Counted from the first letter of the stretch, positions 54,893-64,000 are shown. The stretch is 64,000 bases of DNA from Calothrix sp. HK-06 (GCF_001904745.1 NZ_MRCD01000020.1:1-64000), one strand, 5' to 3'. The notes: a model not told the origin generated them from the letters alone. Numbers and translations are program-made.

Positions 54893-55450
54893 TTACTTTA
54901 GCAACCACCCAAATAAATCTGCCACTGTTAATGTAAATTGGTTTGCAAAAGCTGGTACGGGTAAGTGCTGTTGAGGTTCATCAAATAGTTGTACTGTTTC
55001 TCCTATATAAACAAATGCAGTTTGCTCCTCTAGGTCAATCAGCCAACCTATCTGTGTACTATGTTTAAGGCAATGTAGAATATTTTTTATTACTTTTGTT
55101 TGACTTTGTTCAGGGGATAATATTTTAATAGTCCAATCTGGAGCATCAAGAAATATATTCGCAATTTCTCCATTCGCATCGCACGGTATTCGCTCCCAGG
55201 TAAAAACAGCTATATCAGGTACAACTGAACGACCACCAAATATACAACGTAGTTCAAGGAATGCTCTTGCGATACGTGGCGCCTTAACTACAGCATTAAT
55301 AGCAGTAACACATTCACCCTGAATAGCACTATGTTTTCCTAGCGGCATTGGCTTTTGAATAATTTTGCCATCAATATATTCACTAGCAGGTTTAGTTTCT
55401 GGTAGTTTTAGAAAATCTTCTAATGTCAAAGGTTTAGATGTGTGTACCAT
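54893..55450 (-). CDS. Uma2-family (DUF820) putative endonuclease
   Basis: 185 aa from the ATG at 55450. PD-(D/E)XK-like fold widespread in cyanobacteria: LTLEDFLKLPETKPASEYIDGKIIQKPMP, LRCIFGGRSVVPDIAVFTWERIP and a C-terminal WLIDLEEQTAFVYIGE. Expanded family of unknown target, thought to include mobile-element-linked nucleases. No partner gene. Confidence 0.85.
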   Translation of the reverse strand: MVHTSKPLTLEDFLKLPETKPASEYIDGKIIQKPMPLGKHSAIQGECVTAINAVVKAPRIARAFLELRCIFGGRSVVPDIAVFTWERIPCDANGEIANIFLDAPDWTIKILSPEQSQTKVIKNILHCLKHSTQIGWLIDLEEQTAFVYIGETVQLFDEPQQHLPVPAFANQFTLTVADLFGWLLK

Positions 55451-55474
55451 AACGTGCAGCGTAATAACATAGTT

Positions 55475-55576
55475 TGTCATTCTGAACGGAGTGAAGAATC
55501 TTAAAGATTTTGAGATTTTGATAGATGCTACCCTTCGGGAAATCCTTCGGATTACACTGCGTTCAGCATGACAGTT
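55475..55576. repeat. Interspersed inverted-repeat element (TGTCATTCTGAACG type)
   Basis: About 100 bp with terminal inverted repeats (TTGTCATTCTGAACG... / ...CGTTCAGCATGACAG). A partial relative is at 30720-30780. A short third arm (TTCAGCATGACAG) follows at about 55589-55602. It lies between the Uma2 and helicase genes. Confidence 0.6.
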
Positions 55577-55609
55577 TTTTAGTGATTGTTCAGCATGACA
55601 GTTTTGAGA

Positions 55610-57964
55610 TTAATTGAGTTTTTGTAGCTGTGCTACTCTGGGGTCGATGATTTTTGTGCCTAAGTTGGAAAATTTGATAGCTACAGAGGTTTTGTGGTTT
55701 GGGTCAAATACGTGGGTAATTTCACCCTCTCCGAAAGTTTTATGTAGTACTATATCGCCAACTTCCCATTTTGTTACTGTGGTTCCTGTACTGGTGCCAC
55801 TTCGGTCACTTCTAATATTACTTGTACTAGTTCTAACATTAGCTTGGCGCGGACCTTGTTGTGTTGCTATTAATTCGGTAGGTAGCTCATCGAGAAACTG
55901 TGAACGAATAGCTGGTTCTCTACTACCGTATAATCTACGTTCGCGTGCGTGGCTAATAAATAATCTTTCTTGCGCGCGGGTAATACCAACGTAGCATAGG
56001 CGCCGTTCTTCTTCTAAAGCAGCAGGGTCTTGCATTGAACGGTAGTTAGGAAATAATCCTTGCTCTAAACCCACTAAAAAAACAATCGGAAATTCCAACC
56101 CTTTTGATGCATGTAATGTCATCAAAGATACTGCAGCTTCACCTTCTTTCAAATTATCTAAATCGGAACTAAGGGAAGTTTTTTCCAAGTAACCTTGTAA
56201 AGTGCCGCTATCTTCGTTTTCTTCTTGAAACTCTAATACGCCATTATAAAGCGCTTGAATGTTTTCGATTCTGTCTTGGGCTTCGTCGGTTCCCGATGTA
56301 TGTAAATCTTGGACGTAACCAGAATCTTCAATTATACCCTGCACAAGTTCGGCAACTGGAAGCGTGTCAATTTGTTCTTGCCACTTTTTAATAATATTGG
56401 CAAACCCATTGACAGATTTTGCCGCACGTCCAGCTAAGGTATTAACAGATGTTTCATCGCTCAGTACTTCCCATAAAGTAGTGCCTAACTCTTGGGCAGC
56501 ACGCGATAATGTATCAAGCGTTGACTTACCAATACCTCGTCTAGGAGTATTAATAACGCGCAGTATATTAACACTATCGGCAGGATTAACAACAGCTTTG
56601 AGGTAAGCCAAAATATCCTTAATTTCTTTGCGGTCGTAGAATCTAAACCCACCAACAACCGTATAGGGAATTTGATATTTTACTAACAAATCCTCAAAGG
56701 GACGTGACTGAGCGTTAGTGCGATACAGTATAGAAAAACTTCCCCAATCTATATCAGGGTTTTCACGTTCAAGCCTACGAATTTGGTTAATAACAAAATC
56801 AGCTTCTACAACTTCATCGTCAGCTTTAAACAAATAAATTTTCTCACCCGCAGAACGAGTTGGTTTAAGAACTTTATCAATACGTTCTGTATTATTTTCA
56901 ATTAAAGAATTCGCAGCTTCTAAAATATTCTCACACGAACGATAATTTTCTTCTAACTTTACCATCGTACTGGTATCGTCATCATCTAAACCATCACCAA
57001 AATCGCCTTGAAAACCCATTAAAATGGTAAAGTCAGCCATTCTAAATGAGTAAATTGATTGATCCGCATCACCCACCACGAAGGTAGAACGGTCATTCCA
57101 ATTCCAATTACTTTTATCAGTTTCACCATTAGTAGATAGCAAGCGAATTAAATCATACTGTGTTCGATTAGTGTCTTGATACTCATCAACTAAAATATGA
57201 TGAAACTTGCTATGCCAGTAATTTAAGATTTGTTTATTTTGTTGAAATAATCTTGTTGGTATCAAAATTAAATCGTCAAAGTCAAGCGCGTTGTTTTCCG
57301 CTAACCTATCTTGATAGCAACTGTAAACTTGAGAAATTATCCGACCACGATAATTAGGCTGTTCACGCTCAAACTCTTTGGGTGATAAACCTTGGTTCTT
57401 GGCGTTACTAATAGCATACCGTACTGAACGGGGTTCAAACTTTTTATCATCAAGGTCGAGTTGCTTTGTAACAATCTCCTTAATCATCGAGTTGACATCA
57501 GAGTCATCAAATATCGAGAAGTTTTTGTTCCATTTGCGGCCGTTTTCATCCTGGTATTTATCTATATCTAACCGGAGGATGCGCGAAAACAAACTGTGGA
57601 AAGTACCGCACCACATATTTTTGATAACATTCTTATAAACGCGCGAACGTAACTTCACCTGGTCATACTCAGGTAATAAATCATACTTTTCTCCATATTC
57701 TTGCATCGCCATGTGGTCGGCGAAAAGTTTCTGGATACGTTCTTTCATTTCGCGCGCGGCTTTATTGGTAAAAGTAACCGCTAAAATATTCTCTGGCTCA
57801 ACATTGTGTTCGAGAATTAAATTAGCGATACGATAAGTCAGAGCGCGTGTTTTGCCAGAACCGGCGCCTGCCACAACAAGCAAAGGTCCGCAGTAATGTT
57901 CGACGGCACGGCGTTGACTGGGGTTGAGGTGACTAAGGAAATTAGAAGTTGTCGTCATGGACAT
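55610..57964 (-). CDS. pcrA: UvrD/PcrA-type DNA helicase
   Basis: 784 aa, superfamily 1A 3'-5' helicase for repair and replication restart. Walker A VVAGAGSGKTRALTYR, Ia TFTNKAAREMKERI, II LVDEYQDTNRTQYDL, III VGDADQSIYSFRMAD, IV ENYRSCENIL, V SLMTLHASKGLEFPIVFL, VI CYVGITRAQERLF. The C-terminal Tudor-like tail, GDIVLHKTFGEGEITHVF, is typical of PcrA. Monocistronic. Confidence 0.94.
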   Translation of the reverse strand: MSMTTTSNFLSHLNPSQRRAVEHYCGPLLVVAGAGSGKTRALTYRIANLILEHNVEPENILAVTFTNKAAREMKERIQKLFADHMAMQEYGEKYDLLPEYDQVKLRSRVYKNVIKNMWCGTFHSLFSRILRLDIDKYQDENGRKWNKNFSIFDDSDVNSMIKEIVTKQLDLDDKKFEPRSVRYAISNAKNQGLSPKEFEREQPNYRGRIISQVYSCYQDRLAENNALDFDDLILIPTRLFQQNKQILNYWHSKFHHILVDEYQDTNRTQYDLIRLLSTNGETDKSNWNWNDRSTFVVGDADQSIYSFRMADFTILMGFQGDFGDGLDDDDTSTMVKLEENYRSCENILEAANSLIENNTERIDKVLKPTRSAGEKIYLFKADDEVVEADFVINQIRRLERENPDIDWGSFSILYRTNAQSRPFEDLLVKYQIPYTVVGGFRFYDRKEIKDILAYLKAVVNPADSVNILRVINTPRRGIGKSTLDTLSRAAQELGTTLWEVLSDETSVNTLAGRAAKSVNGFANIIKKWQEQIDTLPVAELVQGIIEDSGYVQDLHTSGTDEAQDRIENIQALYNGVLEFQEENEDSGTLQGYLEKTSLSSDLDNLKEGEAAVSLMTLHASKGLEFPIVFLVGLEQGLFPNYRSMQDPAALEEERRLCYVGITRAQERLFISHARERRLYGSREPAIRSQFLDELPTELIATQQGPRQANVRTSTSNIRSDRSGTSTGTTVTKWEVGDIVLHKTFGEGEITHVFDPNHKTSVAIKFSNLGTKIIDPRVAQLQKLN

Positions 57965-58718
57965 AGTGCAATGTGTTGAGCAGACGTAGCCTCACATTAA
58001 TATATAACTATAGCTATCGGCTACACTACACTATCCTACCGGATTTTAGTTATAAGTATTATGTTGTATGGGTGCCTGTCGTGAGATACCCGAATTAATT
58101 AAATATTGCGTAGGTTGGGTGGAGGCTTTGTGGAACCCAACATAAAACAATAATCAACTTAATAAAGGTTCCTTGTAAGTACCATTCGCCTCTAAAATGT
58201 GAAATAGCCCAATTGATATTGTAAAAGGATAAAAAAATGACACTAAAGCAATTAGAAAACTGGGCACAAGCATAAATTTACAACACCGCAAAAGCTGAAG
58301 TAAGACCAAATATTGGGATTTCGATACTGGTAATTAAGAAATTGCGCCGCGTTTTTTTTAAGTCATAAATTCCTTTACGAGGTTCTCTCGTCTGTCTGAA
58401 TATTCGTTAATAAAAATAATTTAGGAAATAAAAGTCCAGAACGTTAATTGATAGCATTTTTTGTTTTCATATCAGGCGCCAGTCGCTACAATGTTTATGC
58501 TAGCGTACAGGAACTAGCTCCTTAATATATTAATGGTGCGTGAAAGCACTTGAATTTTGCGTTACATTGCTTGATAGTAACAGCTTTTACGCACCCTACC
58601 TTAATGCGCGTTGGCGCCGACAAATGTTTAAGGGGCGTGCTATTCCACCCTATTGATACTTCAACCTATGGAATGATTACCTCGTCAGTGTTTTAGTTTT
58701 ATTATTTAGCAGTAAAGA
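57965..58718. other. Intergenic region with gene scars
   Basis: About 750 bp with no credible gene. A 12-codon frame at 58237 (MTLKQLENWAQA, then stop) with AAAAGGATAA upstream looks like the start of a lost gene. An intergenic-type sequence (GTAGGTTGGGTGGAGGC) occurs near 58110. The rest is AT-rich. Confidence 0.45.
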
Positions 58719-58967
58719 GTGAAAAGCAGTTTATCTGTTTTTGAGGTTATGGATATCAGATATAGATGGAAAAACGGCGCCGCACCAAGTCGAGACCAAG
58801 CTGCACACGAACAGCATTTGCTCGATGAAAGTCAATTCAGTAATGAACAAGATAAAAAAATTGCTGAGGACACAGCCAGGAAAAAACTTGGTGTACCTTT
58901 GGTAACAGAGGATGAGGCGCGCTCCGTATTACCAAAAGCAGCTCCCTCAGATTCACAAATACAATAA
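58719..58967 (+). CDS. Small hydrophilic hypothetical protein
   Basis: 82 aa from a GTG; an ATG at 58749 would give 72 aa. Charged and rich in Ala/Glu/Lys, with YRWKNGAAPSRDQAAHEQHLLDES and KKIAEDTARKKLGVPLVTEDEARSVLP. No signal or membrane segment. A clear terminator follows, which supports a real gene. Function unknown. Confidence 0.5.
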   Translation: MKSSLSVFEVMDIRYRWKNGAAPSRDQAAHEQHLLDESQFSNEQDKKIAEDTARKKLGVPLVTEDEARSVLPKAAPSDSQIQ

Positions 58968-58990
58968 ACATCTACAAAAATATTAATAAA

Positions 58991-59010
58991 AAGCCTGCGT
59001 AGGCAGGCTT
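58991..59010 (+). terminator. Rho-independent terminator
   Basis: AAGCCTGC / GCAGGCTT stem with a 4-nt loop, 24 bp after the stop of the 82-aa gene, preceded by A's and followed by a short T-run. Confidence 0.65.
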
Positions 59011-59037
59011 TGCTCGTATAGCCCAGGCTTTAGCCTT

Positions 59038-59085
59038 GGGGTTTGAGGTTTGGGGTTGGGGGTTTGGGATTTGAGGTTTGAGTTT
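59038..59085. repeat. G/T-rich short degenerate repeat
   Basis: Repeats of GGTTTGRGG / GGGATTTGAGG, about seven degenerate units of 7 bp, just before the stop of the antiporter gene. Typical cyanobacterial STRR-like DNA. Confidence 0.5.
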
Positions 59086-59089
59086 TAAA

Positions 59090-60427
59090 TTAAATTAAAA
59101 ACCTAAAAAATACATACAAAGCCGAAGTAATTAATTGTAGCATCATCACCGGAATACCATAACGCAAAAACGTTTTGAATGAAATACGGCATCCATGTTG
59201 TTCGGATACACCTGCTGCGACTATATTTGATGATGCTCCTACTAATGTACCATTACCTCCTAATGTGGCGCCGAACATCATTGCATAAAATAGAGGTAGT
59301 ACTTCTAGAGGAAATTGTCCGTTAAAATTTGCTTGGAGAACTTCAGCAGGTGCCAATCCAACATTAACTACATACTGTTTAAGTAGGGGTACCATCGCTA
59401 CCACTAACGGAATGTTAGGCACAACACTCGATAATAATCCAACGAAAAAGATTAAAAATATTGAACCTAAAGCAATATTTTTTCCCAATACTGCCGCCAA
59501 TACTCCAGATAAGTTATTAATTACTCCTGTTTTTTCTAATCCTCCTATTAACACAAAGATACTCATAAAAAATATCAGTGTACTCCAATCAACATCACGA
59601 AGAATATTATTCACCGTATCTATTTTACTATTGTGTGCAAGTAGCATTGCTAATCCGGCGCCTAAAAGAGCTACGGCAGCAGGTGAAACTGGTACTGGTA
59701 ACCCTTCACCTATAACAAAAAATAGTAAAACTAGAGCTACTATTAACCCTCCTAATGCTAAAACACGTGGATGATTAATTTTAGGGTGCGGTAGTTCTTG
59801 TAAAGTATAAAGTTTTGTATTCCAAATTTTACGAAATAAAAATGGTAAGGTGGCAGTAACCGTCAAAATAGCAATTGCTCCACCGAAACTTAAGCGATAT
59901 AAGTAATCGATAAAACTTAGATTTATGGCATCGCCAACTATATATGTAGCTGGGTCGCCAACTATTGTTAATAGTCCTGCACTATTTGCAACAAATACTA
60001 GTAATAAAAGTAATGGTACAAAATTTACTCCTAATTCTTCCGCCATTGGAGGAATTAATGGTGCCAGTAACATAACTGTAGTCGCATTAGGTAAGACAGC
60101 ACAAATTGGGGTTGTAATTATGACAATACCTAAAAGCAACCGTTTACCTTCACCTTTGGCTAAAATTACTAGTTGTGTAGCTAAATACTCAAAAATTTTA
60201 GTTGGTTCAAATGCTCGAACTAGAACCATTACACCAAAAAATAGCGCTAAAGTCCCGTGACTGTTACCAATGTAACCAACAGCGTCTTTCAAAGTCATGA
60301 CATTTGTAAACACAAGCAATAATGCACCTAATAAAGTTGCAATTGTCAAGTGTACCCACTCAGTCATTATTAAAAAAATAACGCACAGAAATGTGATAAT
60401 GCTAACCAGCGCTTGCCAATTCTCCAC
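59090..60427 (-). CDS. ArsB/NhaD-family ion transporter
   Basis: 445 aa, about 11-12 hydrophobic segments. Ion-transporter-superfamily signatures: VMVLVRAFEPTKIFEYLATQLV, NATTVMLLAPLIPPMAEELGV, VANSAGLLTIVGDPATYIVGDAINLSFIDYLYRLSF, SVVPNIPLVVAMVPLLKQYVV, and MMFGATLGGNGTLVGASSNIVAAGVSEQHG. Probably a Na+/H+ antiporter (NhaD-like) or an oxyanion exporter (ArsB-like). It lies after a strong terminator, so it is not co-transcribed with the ABC genes upstream. Confidence 0.83.
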   Translation of the reverse strand: MENWQALVSIITFLCVIFLIMTEWVHLTIATLLGALLLVFTNVMTLKDAVGYIGNSHGTLALFFGVMVLVRAFEPTKIFEYLATQLVILAKGEGKRLLLGIVIITTPICAVLPNATTVMLLAPLIPPMAEELGVNFVPLLLLLVFVANSAGLLTIVGDPATYIVGDAINLSFIDYLYRLSFGGAIAILTVTATLPFLFRKIWNTKLYTLQELPHPKINHPRVLALGGLIVALVLLFFVIGEGLPVPVSPAAVALLGAGLAMLLAHNSKIDTVNNILRDVDWSTLIFFMSIFVLIGGLEKTGVINNLSGVLAAVLGKNIALGSIFLIFFVGLLSSVVPNIPLVVAMVPLLKQYVVNVGLAPAEVLQANFNGQFPLEVLPLFYAMMFGATLGGNGTLVGASSNIVAAGVSEQHGCRISFKTFLRYGIPVMMLQLITSALYVFFRFLI

Positions 60428-60496
60428 ACTTGGTACCCCTAATGATATGAAATTTTTGAGAATGTCTCATAAGATAGTCGCATATTAGCGAAAAAA

Positions 60497-60517
60497 AGCC
60501 ACCTTCAATCGGTGGCT
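60497..60517 (-). terminator. Strong rho-independent terminator of the ABC transporter operon
   Basis: AGCCACC / GGTGGCT, 7-bp stem with a 7-nt loop, followed on the - strand by seven T's (60491-60497). It lies 44 bp after the ATPase stop. Confidence 0.85.
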
Positions 60518-60560
60518 AGTTTATAATATTTTGCATTTTTTTTAATTTTTGTAAGTGGAA

Positions 60561-61397
60561 CTAATCTTCGGCAGTAAAGTTACGTTCAAGGAAATTAAGA
60601 GCATAGTTACGAAGTTCGTAATACTCTTTTGAATTTCGCATTTCGGCTAGATTTCTCGGATGAGAGAAGGGTACATCTAAAATTTCACCAATATTAGCTG
60701 AAGGTCCATTGGTCATTAGAACGATGCGGTCTGACATGTAAATGGCTTCATCAACATCATGAGTAATCATCATTACCGCTTGTTTATGATTTTCCCAAAT
60801 ATCCAAAACTTGACGCTGTAATTTACCACGTGTTAGTGCATCTAGCGCACCAAATGGTTCATCCATTAACAACATTTTAGGGCGAATTGCTAATGCGCGT
60901 GCGATACCGACACGCTGTTTCATCCCTCCAGATAATTCATCAGGGTACTTATCGGCAGCAGAGGTCAAATTTACCATTGCCAAATGCTCGTTAACAATAC
61001 TGACTTTCTCCGCACGATTGGCATCTTTTAATACCTCATCGATTGCTAAACGGATATTTTCCCGCACCGTCAACCAAGGTAATAATGAGTATTGTTGAAA
61101 TACCATCATCCTCTCGGCGCCGGGTTTACGAATTTCTTTGCCATCAAGTAGCACCTTTCCGGAAGTAGCTCTTTCTAAACCTGCCACAATTTTAAGAAGT
61201 GTAGATTTACCACATCCAGAATGTCCAATTACAGAAATATATTCATTCTCGCTAATCGTGAGATTGACATTATCTAGAACCACAAACTCGCTGCCATCTT
61301 GCTTGGGATATGACTTACGCAAATTAATAACTTCTAAAAATTCACGACGGTTCAAATTTGGCTCCTCGTAACTCGTGTTCGTTATGGTAGATTTCAT
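60561..61397 (-). CDS. Nitrate/bicarbonate/cyanate-type ABC transporter ATP-binding protein (NrtD/CmpD-like)
   Basis: 278 aa. Walker A GHSGCGKST, Q-loop MVFQQYSLLPWLTV, signature LSGGMKQRVGIARA, Walker B MLLMDEPFGALD, switch ITHDVDEAIYMSDRI. The tail NSKEYYELRNYALNFLERNF is typical of the NrtD/CmpD/CynD group. There is no NrtC-like gene fused to a regulatory solute-binding domain, so this is a simple A-B-D system. It is last in the operon and followed by a strong terminator. Confidence 0.88.
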   Translation of the reverse strand: MKSTITNTSYEEPNLNRREFLEVINLRKSYPKQDGSEFVVLDNVNLTISENEYISVIGHSGCGKSTLLKIVAGLERATSGKVLLDGKEIRKPGAERMMVFQQYSLLPWLTVRENIRLAIDEVLKDANRAEKVSIVNEHLAMVNLTSAADKYPDELSGGMKQRVGIARALAIRPKMLLMDEPFGALDALTRGKLQRQVLDIWENHKQAVMMITHDVDEAIYMSDRIVLMTNGPSANIGEILDVPFSHPRNLAEMRNSKEYYELRNYALNFLERNFTAED

Positions 61398-61499
61398 TTT
61401 ATACCTCTAAGTATGGAAAAAATAGAAAAGGTCGCAACTAAGTACTCTCTTAATACTGCATAGGCTTTGAATAGGTGGAAGCTATTTCAAGTAAACTCT

Positions 61500-62909
61500 C
61501 TAGGACATAAAGAAGGACTGGGGAGCATTTGCGCGAATTTTAAAACTCTTGAGATAGCCTATGGGGTCACTAGGGTCAAATGCTTTTTTGTCAATAAAAG
61601 ATTCCGTAAGCTCGATTTTATAATCCTCTTTTGGAGACTGAATACCCATTTCAGCAGCGATTTCACGATACAGGTCTGTTCGCCATGCTTTACGTGCTAG
61701 CTGTTCGGCATTTTTGGGAAACTCTTTATTTTGTCCCCACCTTGTTGCTTGCGTCATCAGCCACAAACTTTCAGACTGCCACAAAAATGTTGAATGGTCA
61801 TTGGGTATACGAGCTAAATTTGGTGGTAAATCAAAGAATATTGTTGTTTCTGGTGATGATACTACTCGCTTCTTTCCATCAAAACCGCCATAATCATATT
61901 CTCCGACGATTGCCGGACGAGTTAACTTTGGTTTGGCACCTGTAAAGGAACGATTAGAGATAATTTTGGCAACTTCTTCACGGTTTTTGGGGTTGCTACA
62001 GTACTGACAAGCTTCAATCATTGCCTTAACTAATGAGCGATAGGTTTTAGGGTTTTCTGTGATGAAAGATTCCATCACCGCAAGTAACCTATCAGGGTGT
62101 CCTTCCCATATTTCGCGTCCTTGGGCAAAGGTAAAACCGATACCATCGTTACCAGTAATCGCTCGTGTATTCCAAGGCTCTGCGACCATATAACCTTGCA
62201 TTGCCCCAATTCGCATATTGACCACCATCTGCGGTGGAGGAATTATCACAATCCGAAATTCCTTATCAGGCGCCACTCCTGCTGCGGCTGTTAAGTAACG
62301 AATAAAGTACTCGTATATTGAAGAACTAAGTACAACCGCCCATACACGATTTTCTCGAGGTAGTTTCCCGAAATAATTACGAAAATCACGTCCAAAAGCT
62401 TCTAAATCTCCGTTGTAATCAAGCCAGGGTCGCAACCCAGATTTCCACATCGCCTTATTCATAGTTAAGGCATTACCATGACGGTGAATCGTCATCGCTG
62501 CACATAATGGGGCATGACGGGCGCCTTCAGCACCTGTACGAGCGTTTGTTACTGCACCGCATACTACAGGTGCAGCATCTAAGCGTCCAAAAATAACTCC
62601 ATCTCGCGACGTGCCCCAGCTAGCTTCACGATTAAGGGTTACATTCAATCCATACTTGCGGAAAAATCCTTTTTCCCACGCAATAGCAAATGGCGCACAA
62701 TCGTTTACTGGTACATAACCAACAGTAAGGTTGGGTTTTTCGAGAGTTTTGGGGTTGACAACCTGTTCAATTTCTAATGCCTGCTTCGATAAACCGCGTG
62801 GCGATCGGTTCGCGTTGACAGCACAGGAAGACAATACGCTAGTCGCTGCGGTTGCTCCTATACCTTGGATAAAATGGCGCCGCGTCCAATTATTATTTGT
62901 GTTACTCAT
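61500..62909 (-). CDS. NrtA/CmpA-family substrate-binding lipoprotein
   Basis: 469 aa. N-terminal Tat-like motif (WTRRHFIQGIG) and a lipobox-like L-S-S-C at about 26-29. Mature NrtA-type domain: TVGYVPVNDCAPFAIAWEKGFFRKYGL, GRLDAAPVVCGAVTNA, MVAEPWNTRAITGNDGIGF, GHPDRLLAVMESFITENPKTY. Nitrate, nitrite, bicarbonate or cyanate binders share this fold; I cannot tell which from the sequence. Gaps are 35 bp from the permease gene and 102 bp to the ATPase gene. The order permease, receptor, ATPase differs from the classical nrtA-B-C-D. Confidence 0.88.
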   Translation of the reverse strand: MSNTNNNWTRRHFIQGIGATAATSVLSSCAVNANRSPRGLSKQALEIEQVVNPKTLEKPNLTVGYVPVNDCAPFAIAWEKGFFRKYGLNVTLNREASWGTSRDGVIFGRLDAAPVVCGAVTNARTGAEGARHAPLCAAMTIHRHGNALTMNKAMWKSGLRPWLDYNGDLEAFGRDFRNYFGKLPRENRVWAVVLSSSIYEYFIRYLTAAAGVAPDKEFRIVIIPPPQMVVNMRIGAMQGYMVAEPWNTRAITGNDGIGFTFAQGREIWEGHPDRLLAVMESFITENPKTYRSLVKAMIEACQYCSNPKNREEVAKIISNRSFTGAKPKLTRPAIVGEYDYGGFDGKKRVVSSPETTIFFDLPPNLARIPNDHSTFLWQSESLWLMTQATRWGQNKEFPKNAEQLARKAWRTDLYREIAAEMGIQSPKEDYKIELTESFIDKKAFDPSDPIGYLKSFKIRANAPQSFFMS

Positions 62910-62944
62910 CGTCTTATTAGAATGTATGGTTCAGAAGAAAGGAT

Positions 62945-63784
62945 CTATTTACGATGGGTAACAAATTCTTGGAGTTTGCCAACAGCGTAATCGAGTAATA
63001 GTCCAGTCAAACCTATTACAAACACTGCCAGAAAAACTGAGTTTAAGTTAAGCCGACTCCACTCGTCCCAGACAAAAAACCCAATACCCACACCACCTGT
63101 TAACATTTCTACTGCCACAATTACAAGCCAAGCGATCCCCAGGCTAATTCGTAAACCCGTAAAAATGTAAGGTAAACTTGCAGGTAAGATAATTTTGACA
63201 ATTTGGCGCCAGCGAGGCATTTCTATAACTCGCGCGACATCGAGGTAGTCTTTGGGAACACTCGACACTCCCAAAGCTGTATTAATAATAGTAGGCCAGA
63301 GCGAAGTAATGAAAATTACGAAAATCGCTGATGGGTCTGCAAGATTGAAAATAGCTAAAGCAATTGGTAGCCAAGCTAAAGGTGATACAGGTTTGAAGAT
63401 TTGAATGACAGGATTAAGTGCCATCATTGCTTGCTTAGACATACCAACTAGAAACCCGACGGGGATCGCAACTAAGGCACCTAAGCCAAATCCAATCAAC
63501 ACGCGACGTAAACTAGCTATTAGTAACCAACCAATCCCTAAGTTACCGGGTCCCCGTTCAAAAAACGGATTCATTATATAGTCTAGATTTGCAACTAGTG
63601 CCTCTGCTGGAGTTGGCATCAGTTGAGGATTTAAAATTGCAATTAGCCACCACAGCAAAATTACCCCCAAAAACCCCGCACAAGGAAGCAAAAAACTATC
63701 GCGTAGAATAAAGGGCTTAGAACGGCGCCATACCGCTTGCCCAGCAACCGCCGCAATTGCTGCTAAATTTAATTGGAATATCAC
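62945..63784 (-). CDS. NrtB/CmpB-type ABC transporter permease
   Basis: 279 aa. About six hydrophobic segments. NrtB-type PQLMPTPAEALVANLDY loop, EAA-type loop DYLDVARVIEMPRWRQIVKIILPASLPYIFTGLRISLG, C-terminal LLDYAVGKLQEFV. The start is at the window-proximal end of the operon; a promoter must lie in 63785-64000, where I could not fix boxes. More genes may lie beyond the window. Confidence 0.9.
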   Translation of the reverse strand: MIFQLNLAAIAAVAGQAVWRRSKPFILRDSFLLPCAGFLGVILLWWLIAILNPQLMPTPAEALVANLDYIMNPFFERGPGNLGIGWLLIASLRRVLIGFGLGALVAIPVGFLVGMSKQAMMALNPVIQIFKPVSPLAWLPIALAIFNLADPSAIFVIFITSLWPTIINTALGVSSVPKDYLDVARVIEMPRWRQIVKIILPASLPYIFTGLRISLGIAWLVIVAVEMLTGGVGIGFFVWDEWSRLNLNSVFLAVFVIGLTGLLLDYAVGKLQEFVTHRK

Positions 63785-64000
63785 AGAGTAACCTCAACAG
63801 ATTTTAGTAGGTACAAAAAATCCGAGCAGTACCAGCCGAGGATATCTGAATTAAGATTGCAACAGTAAAATTAATATAGTGCTATCTTTTCAGTTTCCTC
63901 TCAATGCCTACGAAGTTAGCTGACGGGCTAGAGTTGAGAGATACTCCTCTTTCTACTTTCAAAAGATACGCCCCAAAAGTGGTTCCTCCGTTCCGACAAT

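Noticed and set aside
1-64000. tRNA, rRNA or CRISPR loci
   Set aside because: No T-loop/anticodon-like cloverleaf, conserved rRNA sequence or regularly spaced direct repeats were seen by eye; a tool scan would be needed to be certain.

Overview
The window is chromosomal DNA of a filamentous cyanobacterium, probably heterocyst-forming (Nostocales type). Evidence: a kaiABC clock cluster with a short KaiA made only of the C-terminal domain, the photosystem II S4-domain protein, an SLH+OprB porin, an NrtABD/CmpABD-type ABC system, and many short palindromic intergenic repeats. DNA is AT-rich. The usual cyanobacterial palindrome HIP1 (GCGATCGC) was not seen, while GGCGCC occurs about 92 times by eye in 64 kb. 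No tRNA, rRNA, CRISPR array or intact insertion sequence was recognised.

Layout. 0.3-9.3 kb is a sulfonate-sulfur island: ssuA1, a TauD-like dioxygenase and ssuD on +; porin, ssuA2, ssuB and ssuC on -; then a decayed sulfate-binding protein gene. Four of these genes carry the same 26-bp near-palindromic motif upstream, so they look like one regulon that includes the outer-membrane porin. 9.3-20.3 kb is a tightly packed minus-strand operon of five secreted proteins: four with DUF11-like beta-sandwich repeats and one 1190-aa Ig/beta-barrel outer-membrane protein. I read it as an envelope or surface-structure system; its function is unknown. 20.9-31 kb has housekeeping genes (ssb, a MalK/UgpC-type ATPase, HEAT lipoprotein, glutathionyl-hydroquinone reductase, mnmA, nnrE/D) and antitoxin-like orphans.

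30.7-34.5 kb is a decay zone with fragments of DUF262, GGDEF and haemagglutinin-type genes around a ZIP transporter. 34.5-42 kb has an SDR, a PepSY/response regulator/histidine kinase/PAP2 cluster, a cyclophilin, the PSII S4 protein, a GNAT enzyme and small cyanobacterial proteins. 42.2-50.5 kb has a TolC-type protein, kaiC, kaiB, kaiA and, divergent from kaiA, a large CBS-histidine kinase-pseudoreceiver gene broken by one in-frame TAA.

50.5-64 kb has a GT39-type glycosyltransferase, a decayed DUF433/DUF5615 toxin-antitoxin pair, a metallophosphoesterase, a Uma2 protein, a PcrA/UvrD helicase, an ArsB/NhaD-type transporter, and a nitrate/bicarbonate/cyanate-type ABC transporter (permease, binding protein, ATPase) ending in a strong terminator.

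The most novel-looking elements are the 26-bp sulfonate motif, the DUF11/beta-barrel operon with a repeat-derived coding segment, the kai-linked broken kinase, and the GGCGCC excess.
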